64,000 nt of DNA from Brachycybe producta (GCA_036925085.1 JAUPFP010000006.1:3871131-3935130), one strand, 5' to 3'. Positions 24,680-34,678 are shown, numbered from the stretch's first letter. Notes: a model not told the origin generated them from the sequence alone. Translations and numbers: made by a program.

Positions 24680-25362
24680 AACTAAGCATGAAGTTCGTCC
24701 CTGAACTTCACACTGGTAAGCAGCCGCATTAAGTCAAAAACAAATCCCTTTTTGAAAAATTTTCACTTTGCATAACCAAAAATAAAAATATACAATTTGT
24801 ACCAATAAAAACAATATCACAGGTTTCAATTTGACTCATCACAGTTGATTTGTAACCCTGAAATCCCTTAGACCCCCGAAAATCAATTTACCCCCCATCA
24901 AATTTGTATTTAAGTTCGACTAGAACATACCCAAAATACAGAAAAAATTTAAAAATAACCTATATCTTTTTCATCGATAAATATACAAAGAAAAACGTAT
25001 CCACGAACTTTAATTTAAATTCCATCTCCCTCCCAAAAACCCTGACTAATTAAAAACAAAGTTAACGGAAGGTTAAACCCTTTTTAACCCTCCCCCTAAA
25101 AAAATGTTTTAAAAGAAATTAATTTGGCCCCAAATTAAATTTCTAACCCACAAATTAAAACAGATTTTAAAACCCCCAAAAGAAAACGAAAATTCAAAAT
25201 TTTAACTTTTAAAAAGAAACCCCTTATTTTTCTTTTAACCCCAAAAATTAAAAATAAAAACAATTTGAAAAATTCTGCCTCCTTGCCGACTCGTTCCTCC
25301 GGTTTCCTCAGCGTGGATCGGAACTGGTCCGCGCTGGTCCTTTTTCGGTCCTGGTCCTCCGT
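24680..25362 (-). other. 3' untranslated region of the LTR element
   Basis: Between the ORF2 stop and the polypurine tract. On the plus strand it shows runs such as CCCCAAAATTAAA with no open frame of note; low-complexity AT with C-runs, unlike the GC-richer ORFs next to it. Confidence 0.6.
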
Positions 25363-28347
25363 CTAGTGGTCCGGCTCGAGATGTCCCTGCTGATCTCTGG
25401 CTCCTGGTTCCGCCTCCGTTGAAAGGATGTTAAGGTCCTCCAACATCCTAAGGGGAACGACTTGTGACCGTGGGATTGCTCCCAATATGATGGACTCCAT
25501 GAAGTCCAGTTGTTGAGTGGCCAGATGCGCATTCCCATCCTGCTCCTTGAGTCGATGATGAACCACGTTGCGGTGTCCTCGGCTACTGGGGATCAGGGTC
25601 GCTACCATCGAAGAGATGACCACTTCCAGGATGTTACTTGTCGACTTGTCCCAAGGCTGCGGGTAGATGAGTTGAAGCGTCCCTGGCTCGGCGTTGTCAT
25701 GAAGGACAACGACGGGCCAATGATCTAAAACCTGAATGATTACTGCAGTCCAGGGCCGGTCCAGTCGCAGACGGAGTCGATCTTCCTTAATGCCATCGTC
25801 ACTGTGGAAGAAACCTAAATACCTGAATACATTTCTTCCCCAGCGACGCCCAAAAGACACCAAACTGTTCCTTAGGAGCCAAAATTGCTGTCGGTTGGAA
25901 AGCTTTCCATCCGACATATCCAGTCGGTCCTTTGGCCATTGTTGAGGAGGTGGTGGTGGAGAGACCTTCGGGATCGCTCCCGTGGGTGGTCCAGGCGCTG
26001 GTCGGCTTGGATGCCCGCGTTCCCCTGCGAAGATCTGGTCACGACGTTCCCTCCTCCTCTCTGTTGCACCTTGTCCTTTCCTGGCCTGTCCAGGTATGTG
26101 GGGATGGCGAAACGGCTGGATTCTGGCCGTCTCGGATCTCCTTGGTGGGTCCCTTGACTCCTCCCTCGGTCTGGTTCTTCGTTCCTCTTGAGGCTGACTT
26201 CTTGTGACGTCTCCTTGGCGTCTTGGGTCCCTTGGCCTTTCAGCAACGAATTTTTCCCTGTCGGGCCGAGCGGGATTGCTCACCGCTGGCGGATAAGCGT
26301 CTCTCCTCGGATCTACGACTTTAGAAGCGATGGAGACCCTCTCCATCGCCCCAGACAATTTTAAAGGTTGATTAGGTTGATGAACGTACCCTCTGACGAT
26401 TGGTTGGTCCACCGTGACCCAGCTGTTTGAAGGGGAGACATCTCTTGGTGCTGTCCTCTTCGGTAGCGCTGTTCCAATTGCTGGCACCTTGATTGGGGAC
26501 CGTCCCCTAGCTGCCAGCTCCCTGTTCTGTCCATCGATCCAATTGCGCATGGCCTTCTTGTCTGCATTCCGCTCCCCCTTGGTGCGACCGCTCCTGCGAG
26601 AGCCCCCTAGCTCTGCTGGCAGACATCCATCATGAAGACTTCCTGGTGGAGTATCCATCTCTTCCGGTGGCCTGGGAAATTGTAGAGTTGGGTCCCTGGC
26701 GGGCCCTTCATAGACGATCTCCGGCTCTGGATTGCCGCTTCGACGCTGTTCGGGAGGCGAGTGCATTAGTGGAACGAAATTAGTTAGCTCACCCTCTGGC
26801 GTCTTCCTTTTCTTCGTTTTCGAAGATCCTTTTGCTTTTTCCTTTGTGGGAGATGAAGGCACGGCATTGCTGCCGGGAGGGATCCCTGCAGCGATGATTT
26901 CGTCGTCTTCTTCCCCAAAAAGCATCCTTAACCAATCCGGCGTCATTTCGCCGGTATCCATCAATATCTCCAATTCGGATGCCTCTTCGGTCCCAGATGC
27001 TCCCTTATCTATGAATCCAGCCATCCTCTTTCTGATTATTCCCTTTTTAGACGCTGACACTTTTTTCTTTTTGAAAAAACTCGACACGCGACTATTCTTT
27101 GCAGAATCACAATTCGAAGTGGCGTCCAAAATGGCGGTTGTCTTCTCACGTGATCCTGTGGGGCTTACAAATTCAATTTCCGGCCGGAAGTGGGAGGAGC
27201 TTTTACCCAAAAAGTCTCTTCCTCCTTTTTCTCCCACCAGGCGGCGCTCCATATAGCGGCAAATTTGAATTTTGGCCTCTCCTTTACACAATTTGGACGT
27301 TAATGCATCGTTTGATGGATTTTTAACGCCAAATTGTTCCTTTTTAGGAGTCGATTGAGTTTTAGAGTTCTCAATCATTGTTCCTACCCGTGTTTGCACA
27401 CGGGAGGCTGTAGATGTCTCTCCTATAGAGATATTTTCGGCCTGCCCGCGTGTCTTTTTCCAGAATTCCTTTTTGGACATCCTGTCCGTGGTTTCCTTTC
27501 GTTTTTGATGACCACCCTGATCATCTTTAGTGCCACCCTGACACTTTTCCATTTTCGCATCTTCCCTATAAAGATGCTCTTTTTTAGTTCCACCCTGGAA
27601 CTTTTTGTTTCGAGGCGTTTCTTCCCTATGAAGATGTTCCTCTCCTTTTTCAGGAGCAGCTACTCCTAGCTTCACTGCAACCTGTTTCCCATTGGACCGC
27701 ACCATGACATCCACCTTAGATGTCTCGATGAGCCCACTTTGCAGTGACACTGTTGGTTGGCATCCCCTATAGACGCTACAACTTCTGCGGCCAGTTGCAA
27801 AGTTCCCATTTTGTTCCTTTACAGGAGCAGTTACTTCCTTTTTCACTAACTCCTGTTCCTTTACAGGAGCAGCTACTTTCCTTTTCACTGACTCCTGTTC
27901 CCTGAAGGGCTTAGTTTCGACGTTTCCTTTTAATGTCTTGACGGCCCCATTTTGCAGTGGTTTCTTGAGTTGACCTCCCCCATGGATGATACGACTTCCG
28001 ATTCCAACTGCAATTTCCTTTTTCGATGTCAGTTTTGTTGAGGCTATTTGTCGTGCTACAGCTTGGCTTCCTTTTTGTTTCTTTGCAGGCACCGTATGTC
28101 GGTCATTTTGGCACAGGTCTGTGGGTTCCCCTATAGATCCCTCCTGTCGAACCTCGATGCACATAACGCATGGTTGCTCGGAGACTTCCCTTTTTTGCCG
28201 AGTTGCAGCTTGGACTCCCTGATGACTCTCCAAGTTGACTTCGATTTTTCCATTATCCTTTTCCGTAATCGTTTCAGTTTCGGGCGTCACTACTTTGGGG
28301 CTGAGTGGCGCCCTTAGAAGTTTAAAGCCTCTTTGGTCAGATTTTCC
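25363..28347 (-). CDS. ORF2 of the LTR element: frameshift-expressed protein of unknown function
   Basis: This frame is open from 28347 to the stop near 25363 and overlaps the end of gag by 33 bases in the -1 frame. There is no ATG near its beginning, so it is most simply made as a Gag-ORF2 fusion by -1 frameshifting at 28326-28320. Translated after the shift it is about 985 residues. The first two thirds are hydrophilic and Lys/Glu/Pro-rich with local repeats (variants of PVKEQE, KKEHLYRED), and a Pro/Arg-rich stretch follows. The last 150 or so residues look folded (RYLGFFHSDDG, DHWPVVVLHDN, LQLIYPQPWDKS, KEQDGNAHLATQQLDF). I find no YxDD box, integrase zinc finger or RNase H motif. The function is unknown. 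Confidence 0.8.
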   Translation of the reverse strand, partial: GKSDQRGFKLLRAPLSPKVVTPETETITEKDNGKIEVNLESHQGVQAATRQKREVSEQPCVMCIEVRQEGSIGEPTDLCQNDRHTVPAKKQKGSQAVARQIASTKLTSKKEIAVGIGSRIIHGGGQLKKPLQNGAVKTLKGNVETKPFREQESVKRKVAAPVKEQELVKKEVTAPVKEQNGNFATGRRSCSVYRGCQPTVSLQSGLIETSKVDVMVRSNGKQVAVKLGVAAPEKGEEHLHREETPRNKKFQGGTKKEHLYREDAKMEKCQGGTKDDQGGHQKRKETTDRMSKKEFWKKTRGQAENISIGETSTASRVQTRVGTMIENSKTQSTPKKEQFGVKNPSNDALTSKLCKGEAKIQICRYMERRLVGEKGGRDFLGKSSSHFRPEIEFVSPTGSREKTTAILDATSNCDSAKNSRVSSFFKKKKVSASKKGIIRKRMAGFIDKGASGTEEASELEILMDTGEMTPDWLRMLFGEEDDEIIAAGIPPGSNAVPSSPTKEKAKGSSKTKKRKTPEGELTNFVPLMHSPPEQRRSGNPEPEIVYEGPARDPTLQFPRPPEEMDTPPGSLHDGCLPAELGGSRRSGRTKGERNADKKAMRNWIDGQNRELAARGRSPIKVPAIGTALPKRTAPRDVSPSNSWVTVDQPIVRGYVHQPNQPLKLSGAMERVSIASKVVDPRRDAYPPAVSNPARPDREKFVAERPRDPRRQGDVTRSQPQEERRTRPREESRDPPRRSETARIQPFRHPHIPGQARKGQGATERRRERRDQIFAGERGHPSRPAPGPPTGAIPKVSPPPPPQQWPKDRLDMSDGKLSNRQQFWLLRNSLVSFGRRWGRNVFRYLGFFHSDDGIKEDRLRLRLDRPWTAVIIQVLDHWPVVVLHDNAEPGTLQLIYPQPWDKSTSNILEVVISSMVATLIPSSRGHRNVVHHRLKEQDGNAHLATQQLDFMESIILGAIPRSQVVPLRMLEDLNILSTEAEPGARDQQGHLEPDH
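28282..28326 (-). promoter_or_regulatory. Programmed -1 ribosomal frameshift signal
   Basis: In the gag frame the sequence reads GCT TTA AAC TTC TAA. The heptamer T TTA AAC (28326-28320) is a canonical X XXY YYZ slippery site in the correct frame. Six nucleotides later begins a stem GGGCG-C-CACT / AGTG-A-CGCCC (28313-28304 with 28291-28282) around a 12-nt loop. A -1 slip bypasses the gag stop at 28316-28314 and enters ORF2. Site, spacing and stem match known retroviral and coronaviral signals; a pseudoknot was not identified. Confidence 0.85.
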
Positions 28348-29738
28348 TCATGAAAATAGTGCGTCACCCCATTGATGTCGACAGGCACCAGTCTCATACC
28401 ATTTGGCAGGACGTGAGTTTCGTAAACTTCGACGGTATTTGAAACTTGCGTCGCCGTCGTTGCCAACGGTTCGTCGACTCTGTTTACAGGTGTCGGTGTA
28501 GCCGCAGCAACGCTCCTTCCTTGTTCCGGTTTGGTTCTAGCAGGATTTGGGCAGTCACGACCCATGTGGCCCGCCTCCCAACATCGGTAGCAGATGAGCG
28601 GCCCCTGATTTTTGTTCCAAGGAGTTCTCTGTCTGTTTTGATGTTCCTTGTCTGTCCGTTTCGGTCCTTGATTGTCAGCCTTTTCAGGCGGATTCGACAC
28701 CGTGTCTTGTCCGCTTGATACCTTTGGTTGACTTTGTTGATTTGCTCGATTCGGCTGGCTTGCGCCCGCTTTGGTTGTAGTTCCAGCCGAGTTTTTGTAA
28801 ATCAACTCCTTTTCATCAACGAGTTCACCTTCAGTTTGAGTGGTGAAGCGAATGAACTCGTGATACCGATCCTTTGGCGCCCCATACAGATGTTTTCGAA
28901 GTGCTGGTAGCAGACTCTTTCGGAGCGTAGCTATCAGCAAAGATTCATCATCATTTGGGTGAATCCTTCGATACATCTCTGCATATTTTTCAGCATAGAC
29001 CCTGAAAGTTTCGTGGTCTTGCTGGCGCCTCTCAATCAACTCTCGATTCATGCGGACTTTTTGGTCCGGCAGGAGAAATTCGGCAATGATTCCCTCCTTC
29101 ATAATCGACCAGGTGATCTCTTGTCCCTCGTAAGCAGAGCGGAAGTGTGCAAGCCATTTTATTGCACGCTTCCGTAAGAGCCCTGTGAAGTGTCTGCATC
29201 GCTGCAGGGAGTTCCAGTCATGTGCGGTAGCGATGTCTTCGAATTCTTCCACATAGAGAAGGATGTTCTCGTCGCCTTCGTATTTCGGGAATCCCTGCAG
29301 AGGATGTAACGAATTCCTCTCAGAGTATGGCGTAGGTCCCAGGTCCGGTGTCCATTTGGTAGTTTCATCCGGACCGGGCTTTCGCCCGGGTTCGATCGAT
29401 TCCAATTCAGTGTTGATCGAGCCCGCTCTCTTCTCGCTTCGTTCGTCGCCCAGAATTTGACGAACCAATTCATCCTGTTTTTCCTTAGACAGTTTACCAA
29501 TGATGTCGGCAATGGCGGCGTGTTCTGGCGTCTTGCTCCCATCATTGGACTGCACCTCAGGCTTGACAGCAACAGGAGTTGGTGGAAGTACTTCGGTTTC
29601 CTCCTTGGCCTCCTCCAGTTGAGTACGTTGCCTCTTCACGATCCTTTTCAACGCAGCAGTTTTCTTCTTTCGACGTCGTTCCTCCCTCAGTCTCTCGAGG
29701 TCCCTCAGATCTTTAAGTAGCTTTTGAAGACTGGTCAT
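28314..29738 (-). CDS. Gag polyprotein of the LTR element
   Basis: 474 residues starting at the first ATG after the 5' LTR leader (MTSLQKLLKDL). The N-terminus is a Lys/Arg/Glu-rich coiled coil (residues 1-50). A retrotransposon Gag domain spans about 145-310 (FPKYEGDENILLYVEEFEDI, AIKWLAHFR, ITWSIMKEGIIAEFL, ERRQQDHETFRVYAEKYAEM). A basic, Gln/Pro-rich linker leads to one CCHC zinc knuckle, CYRCWEAGHMGRDC, at 383-396, for packaging the element's RNA. It assembles the particle. It ends at TAA directly after the slippery site. No protease domain is seen in Gag. Confidence 0.93.
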   Translation of the reverse strand: MTSLQKLLKDLRDLERLREERRRKKKTAALKRIVKRQRTQLEEAKEETEVLPPTPVAVKPEVQSNDGSKTPEHAAIADIIGKLSKEKQDELVRQILGDERSEKRAGSINTELESIEPGRKPGPDETTKWTPDLGPTPYSERNSLHPLQGFPKYEGDENILLYVEEFEDIATAHDWNSLQRCRHFTGLLRKRAIKWLAHFRSAYEGQEITWSIMKEGIIAEFLLPDQKVRMNRELIERRQQDHETFRVYAEKYAEMYRRIHPNDDESLLIATLRKSLLPALRKHLYGAPKDRYHEFIRFTTQTEGELVDEKELIYKNSAGTTTKAGASQPNRANQQSQPKVSSGQDTVSNPPEKADNQGPKRTDKEHQNRQRTPWNKNQGPLICYRCWEAGHMGRDCPNPARTKPEQGRSVAAATPTPVNRVDEPLATTATQVSNTVEVYETHVLPNGMRLVPVDINGVTHYFHEENLTKEALNF

Positions 29739-29836
29739 TTCTGACGTCGATTATTCTCTGCTGCGTGTTTTTCAACACGATTTTCGTAGCTTACGGAGTA
29801 ACAAGTTGTTCAACTGCCCAGCTCCTCCACCAAATT

Positions 29837-30726
29837 TGTAACGAACCACCTTGTGGTGGATAAAATATACCAAAAAGCGGTTGGCTAAGCCGCTTATTTT
29901 ATCCTGGTTCGGGAGGAAGGGAACAAATTAATCCCTTTTCCTATTCCTCACAAGTTCTTCCTTGTTGAACTTTTACAGTAAAATGGATCTTTTAGCTGTC
30001 TGCTACCCCTCGGGCTTTCGCCCGTTAAAAGCTAGTTGATCGTGCTGTCCCTTGAAGTTGCATCTAGAAGTGTTGATCCGGGTTTTCACCCGGATTGATA
30101 ATTCGAGATGAAGATGATTTCAGAACTTTCGTTCTCTCCATAAGTATAAGAAATAAGACTTGGCAATTTTTAAAGTATACCATTTGTTTATTTACAATTC
30201 CATTCTAGTCTTTAAAAAGACTGTTCTCTCTGAACAAACTTGAGCATAGATTCGTTGTCTCAAGAGTGCTTCAGTGAATGCTTAATTTACACAAAAATAC
30301 ACGGCCTTTTATACCCAAAAAGAGGATACTGAGAACCATTTCTCAGTATTCTCTGATTGGGCAAAATCGAAATGAAAAACCAAACTGGCCAATCAATTTG
30401 ATTGACCAGTGGTCACCAAAATATAGAAATATGATTCATCCTTTAAAAACAATAATTTTCCAAGAAAAATACAACCCCATTGACTTAATGCTACTGCTTA
30501 TCAGCATGATCTTTTTGTATTAAGGGGTGGGACTGGGAGAGAAAAAGACCCAAGACCCAAGAGGTGACCCAAGACAGGATATTGGCATTGTCAGCTGAGA
30601 GAACTAGGTCAATCCTCTGTACATCAGTACAGAGGGTTGACAAAGTTCCAGGCCAATTCAAAAACAAAAACAAACGATCCACAAAAAACTAAGTGAGCCA
30701 GGAGCGCTCCTGGACTGATCGTTTCA
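29837..30726 (-). repeat. 5' LTR
   Basis: 890 bp, with no difference seen from the 3' LTR. TATAAAAG is at 30313-30306 and AATAAA at 30192-30187 on the minus strand. It drives transcription leftward into gag. Next to it, on the internal side, lie AATT and then TGGTGGAGGAGCTGGGC, the candidate tRNA-primed start. Confidence 0.9.
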
Positions 30727-31019
30727 ATATTATAATGAATTCAGACTATATTGTTAGAAATTTTTATCTATGAAAATTAACATAGAAGAATAGTCATTGT
30801 TTTTGTTATTCAAAATAAAATTGAAAAGATTTAAATTAATTATGAAAAAAAAACTCCAATGCACCTTCGTTTATCTTCCCAGATGAGAATAAATTGTGTT
30901 CGGTGACAAATAACTAAACGCACGTCGAGCTCAACCTAATTTAATTAACAGTGAATTTTTTGATTGGTTTTGATTTGGTTATAATGGCATCTAGTAGCAA
31001 TTTTTTAATTAGTCAGAGA

Positions 31020-31330
31020 TCAGTGTTTTCATCTTAAGAAGCTTTGTGAACAGTTGATTTTCTAGAACTAGAAAGTGCTTTAGAAACTAGAAGGGCGGCT
31101 CAATCACTTAATGGTATTTTATTGTTGATATTTTTCAAAATAAACTTTGTATAGACAAAAATAAAACAAAAATTGTCTGCTTAAAGTTGGTTAATTTTAA
31201 AACTCTCATAAAAAGCTTATTTTAAAAGACATCAATATGAAAATACCATTAAATGATTGTGCTACCCTTCTAGTTTCTAAAACAAATTCAAGTTTTTCTT
31301 CATTTTGTACCTAAAAACGGATTAAACAAA
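31020..31330. repeat. High-copy palindromic element (AGAAACTAG family)
   Basis: Near-consensus copy: GTGCTTTAGAAACTAGAAGG and its complement CCCTTCTAGTTTCTAAAACA, with middle TTTCAAAATAAACTTTGTAT and AAAGCTTATTTTAAAAGACA. Confidence 0.65.
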
Positions 31331-31369
31331 GTTCAATAGGAGTTTACACTACAAAACCACCTTAAAACC

Positions 31370-32310
31370 TGGGACACACACTATGTGTCCAACGTTGGAT
31401 CCAATGTTATACCCATATTTGTTTCCAACATTTGCCAGTTGGAGACTTGTACGTTTTCAATTGATGAACCGGTCAACAGTGTTGGGGAGTATTATAAATA
31501 CATGTATTTAAAATACTTATTTTGTATTTAGCATATGTATTTGAAATACATCCATTAAATCATGTATTTGTATTTTTAAATTACTTTTTATTTATATAGT
31601 ATTTTAGTATTTTAATTACTACAAAAATACTATTTAAAAAATTGTTACTTTCAAAAGATTATTTTTTTTTTTTACTTTTGTAAAACTTGGACAAAATTAA
31701 GTTGGCATGCCTTCAGTTACATTGAAGAAAAACGAACGTTAGACATCCAAGTATTGCACCAGTTTCCAAGTATCAAGGCTGCCTTCCTGAAGTTGAATGC
31801 AACTAACTTTACCTTGATCAGCTCCTGTTGAAAGGTTGTTCTCAAATATAGCTTTGACAGTAATTCCAAGAAGGAATAGATTAAGTGACAAATGCTTCCA
31901 ACAGTTATTACTCCTCAAGACATACACGATGAAGTAAATATTTAAGTATTTTAAGTACTTTTTTTAAAGTATATTGTATTTTGTATTTTAAATAAAAGTA
32001 AAGATTTGTATTTTGTATTTTATTTTAAATATATTTTCATGAAACTATTTTGTATTTTATTTAAAATACTTTTTTAAAAGTATTTTCCCCAACACTGCCG
32101 GTCAAGCTATGTGTCCACCATTGGCTCCAACGATGAGGAAAACATTGGACACCTTAGACGTGTTCAAGGAAACCAACACCTATCCGAATGCCTTCCAATA
32201 CCTTCCAATGACGAACGTTAGAAGGTCGGCATTCGACACACGACATCCGTCTCACGGCCACACTGTGTCTCAACCTAGCATTCGACTTGCGTTGGAACGC
32301 ATTTGACGTT
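31370..32310. repeat. Older repeat interrupted by a hAT-like insertion
   Basis: The halves 31370-31468 and 32106-32310 share a GTGTCCAACGTTGGATCC / TGTGTCCACCATTGG vocabulary (GTGTCC, CAACGTT, TTGGA, CATTCGACA) and flank the younger element at 31477-32097. Confidence 0.4.
31477..32097. mobile_element. hAT-like non-autonomous element, CAGTGTTGGGG termini
   Basis: 621 bp with terminal inverted repeats CAGTGTTGGGG...CCCCAACACTG and a perfect 8-bp target duplication CCGGTCAA (31469-31476 and 32098-32105), the hAT signature. The arms are built from ATTTTAAATAC / GTATTTTAAAATAC-type repeats. A GC-richer core at 31690-31930 has a 62-codon minus-strand open frame that may be a transposase scrap, but I cannot assign it. 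Confidence 0.85.
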
Positions 32311-32339
32311 TATAACACTTTATTACACTTTCAATAATT

Positions 32340-33800
32340 TCTTTAATTTGTTTCATAAAAATTGAGTTAAGACAGTCCCTGAAAAAAAAAAAGGAAAAAA
32401 CCTCAAAAAATGCGCCAAACACCATTTTCTATATTATTATAGTTAATAATGCAATAAGTGTCATTATATAAATAACATGTTTAATAGTTTTTTTTTTATC
32501 ATTATGGTCAACATGGGCAATTTTAGGTTAAACAAGCGGATATGTATCAAAAATTCCTAACGTAAATTTCCATAAATAACTGTGATTTTTGTACCTGAAA
32601 CAAGATTCCAGTAAACAGCATTTTTTTTTCTTCATTAGATTCATGTTCATTGACAGTTACGAAAATAAATGTTTCCGTGCTTCTGATGACAATCTTATTG
32701 TGTCACAATTCTGTCATAAGAAAAAGAGAAGAAAAAAAAAAAGCAGAAACAATAATGTAAAGAATTAATTGTCAATTATGATGTTACACGTGAAGAAAAT
32801 GTGATAAGAAGAGCCTCATTACAATCATTAATTACCACTTGAATTGTCAGTTTTGAAGGTCCACCACCACAAGCTCGAAGAAAAAAAAAGATATAAATGA
32901 CCAAAAAGAACAAAAAAAAAACAGCAGGATCTGTCGCAATCAACAAAACTAGTTATAAATTTCATGAAATTAACACGTTTAATGTGTTTGGCAAAACCAA
33001 ACCAATACAAATCCGTATTTTCTTTAAATTATTCAATTCCTCAAGTATTTTTTTTGGGCCCCCCCCCCCAAAACTCTCATCTTTTTCTTTCCCCACCCCC
33101 ACCCCCTGAATGTTTAAAGCTGGACTTAAACCGAATAAATAGTTACCACTACGCCACGCAAGCACCCTTAACTATAAATATGTGTACTATTTGCTAACAA
33201 TAACGTCTATTACTGCAAAAGCCATTATGTGGCACAGTGGAGGATAGAACAAAAAAGATGCGTTCCGGTCCTCCAGACAGTGCCGGGTGGCGAGGTCGTG
33301 CACCGCACGAGGGAGCCGAGCGAGTTTTGGGGCACCGAAGCAGTCCCTCTTGAAATTCTTTTATATTATGTTTATTGGGTCGAAACATTTTCACCTTTGT
33401 GAACAGAACAAGTCGACCCCTTTTGTCCAGGTCTACAATGTCACAAAACAGACTTTCCAGTTTAGGAACTCTTATCTATTGAAAATGAAATTGCCGAAAA
33501 ATCTCGACTTTTCTGCTCTAATTAAAGATTTCGTCGATAAAAAAAGGCCAGAACAGCCAACTTTTTTAATCTTCAAATATTAATTAAACTTAGTTTAAAA
33601 TTTTCTTTGTGATCTTTGCACTAGTTTGTCATTTTTAATCTTAAAATAATATGGTTTTCTCTATGGACATAATCAATGCGTCTCGTTTTTGTACTAATAA
33701 TGAAGCAAGTATTTTCATTTTCTCATTTTTAAATGGGGCGACCTGAAAAAATCTGCCCCAGGGCGCCAAGGAGGCTAAGGCCGGCACTGATCCAGCAATC
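32340..33800. other. Gene-free stretch with decayed repeats
   Basis: AT-rich, with a C/T-rich patch at 33055-33105. Around 33240-33350 and 33755-33800 are GC-richer scraps (GCCGGGTGGCGAGGTCG, GGCGCCAAGGAGGCTAAGG) typical of decayed DNA transposons. No exon supported. Confidence 0.4.
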
Positions 33801-33810
33801 CTATAGTATA

Positions 33811-34678
33811 CCCCCTAAGAAGTTAGCAGGCGAAACTTTAACATTGAACTCTATGGAAAAATCGCTGCACCGGTGTTTTTTGCCGTTTTCTCACAAATTA
33901 CACGCCCAATTTTCGTGAATTTTTGAAAAAATAAAGACAGAAGTACGTAGTTACACATCCTTGCATTAGTTTTTTTTAATATTTCACATTGTTTTGTTGT
34001 TTTTGATGTTTTGTTCTGAACGTTGCTGTTAAAAATAAACTTTTAACATGGACGCCAATGGAGATTTCGATATGTCTGTAAGTTCTTTTGCTTATTTCTT
34101 GCAAATTACTTGCACAATTATCGTGAAATTTTAAAGAAATAAAGAAAAAAGTACCTAGTTTCACAATCAGGCATTGTTTTTTTTAATGTCCCTCGTTGTT
34201 TGTTTGTTTTCAATGTTTGATTCTGAACCCTACACTGAATAGTTGAAGTGAATTTTTTGAATAACACATGAAAAACAAACAAACAGGAAGAACATTTAAT
34301 CAAACAATGATTAATTATATAACTACTTATTTATCTTTATTTCTTCAAAATTGCACGATAATTATGCAAGTAATTTACAAGAAATAAGCAAAAGAACTTA
34401 CCGAATATCTCCATTTGCTTCCATGTTAAAAGCAGTTTAAAAAAAGTTTATTTTTAACAGCAACGTTCAGAACAAAACATCAAAAACAACAAAACAATGT
34501 GAAATATTAAAAAAACTAATGCATGGATGTGAAACTGCGTACTTTTGTCTTTATTTTTTCAAGAATTCACGAAAATCCTGCAAGTAATTTGCGAGAAAAC
34601 AGCAAAAAAAACTTACCGGTGCAGTGATTTTTCCATAGAGTTCTATGTTATTGTTTCGTCTGCTAACTTCTTAGGGGG
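33811..34678. mobile_element. 868-bp foldback element
   Basis: Inverted arms of about 350-370 bp starting CCCCCTAAGAAGTTAGCAG and ending CTGCTAACTTCTTAGGGGG. Each arm contains two related about 200-bp subunits (AAAATAAAGACAGAAGTACG / AAATAAAGAAAAAAGTACCT), so it is both palindromic and internally duplicated. Neither TTAA nor an obvious target duplication is present. No protein encoded. Confidence 0.75.

Larger units (their letters stand above)
23782..30726 (-). mobile_element. Complete LTR retrotransposon, non-autonomous (gag + frameshifted ORF2, no pol)
   Basis: The 890-bp LTRs (TG...CA) at 23782-24671 and 29837-30726 showed no difference where compared. The host flanks give a 4-bp duplication ATAT (23778-23781 and 30727-30730). 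Reading minus: 5' LTR, candidate primer-binding site TGGTGGAGGAGCTGGGC starting at 29832, gag, a -1 frameshift signal, ORF2, an AT-rich leaderless tail (25362-24680), and an eight-G polypurine tract (24679-24672) against the 3' LTR. Gag type and 4-bp duplication resemble Ty3/gypsy-class elements. No reverse transcriptase, RNase H or integrase can be placed, since gag and ORF2 fill the interior. Mobilisation must therefore depend on enzymes supplied in trans. Confidence 0.9.

Noticed and set aside
26944-26964. D-T-G in ORF2 (EILMDTGEM) as a possible retroviral-type protease site
   Set aside because: The residue after the triad and the downstream sequence do not fit the protease family, and the surroundings are acidic low-complexity sequence.
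26732-27256. Plus-strand 174-codon frame inside the LTR element
   Set aside because: Antisense shadow of ORF2; no start context or recognisable sequence.
29815-29836. Assigning a specific tRNA primer to the LTR element
   Set aside because: The TGG-initiated site is clear, but I cannot match it to a tRNA without the organism's tRNA set.
31739-31927. 62-codon minus-strand frame within the hAT-like element as transposase
   Set aside because: No convincing hAT dimerisation motif; too short to claim.
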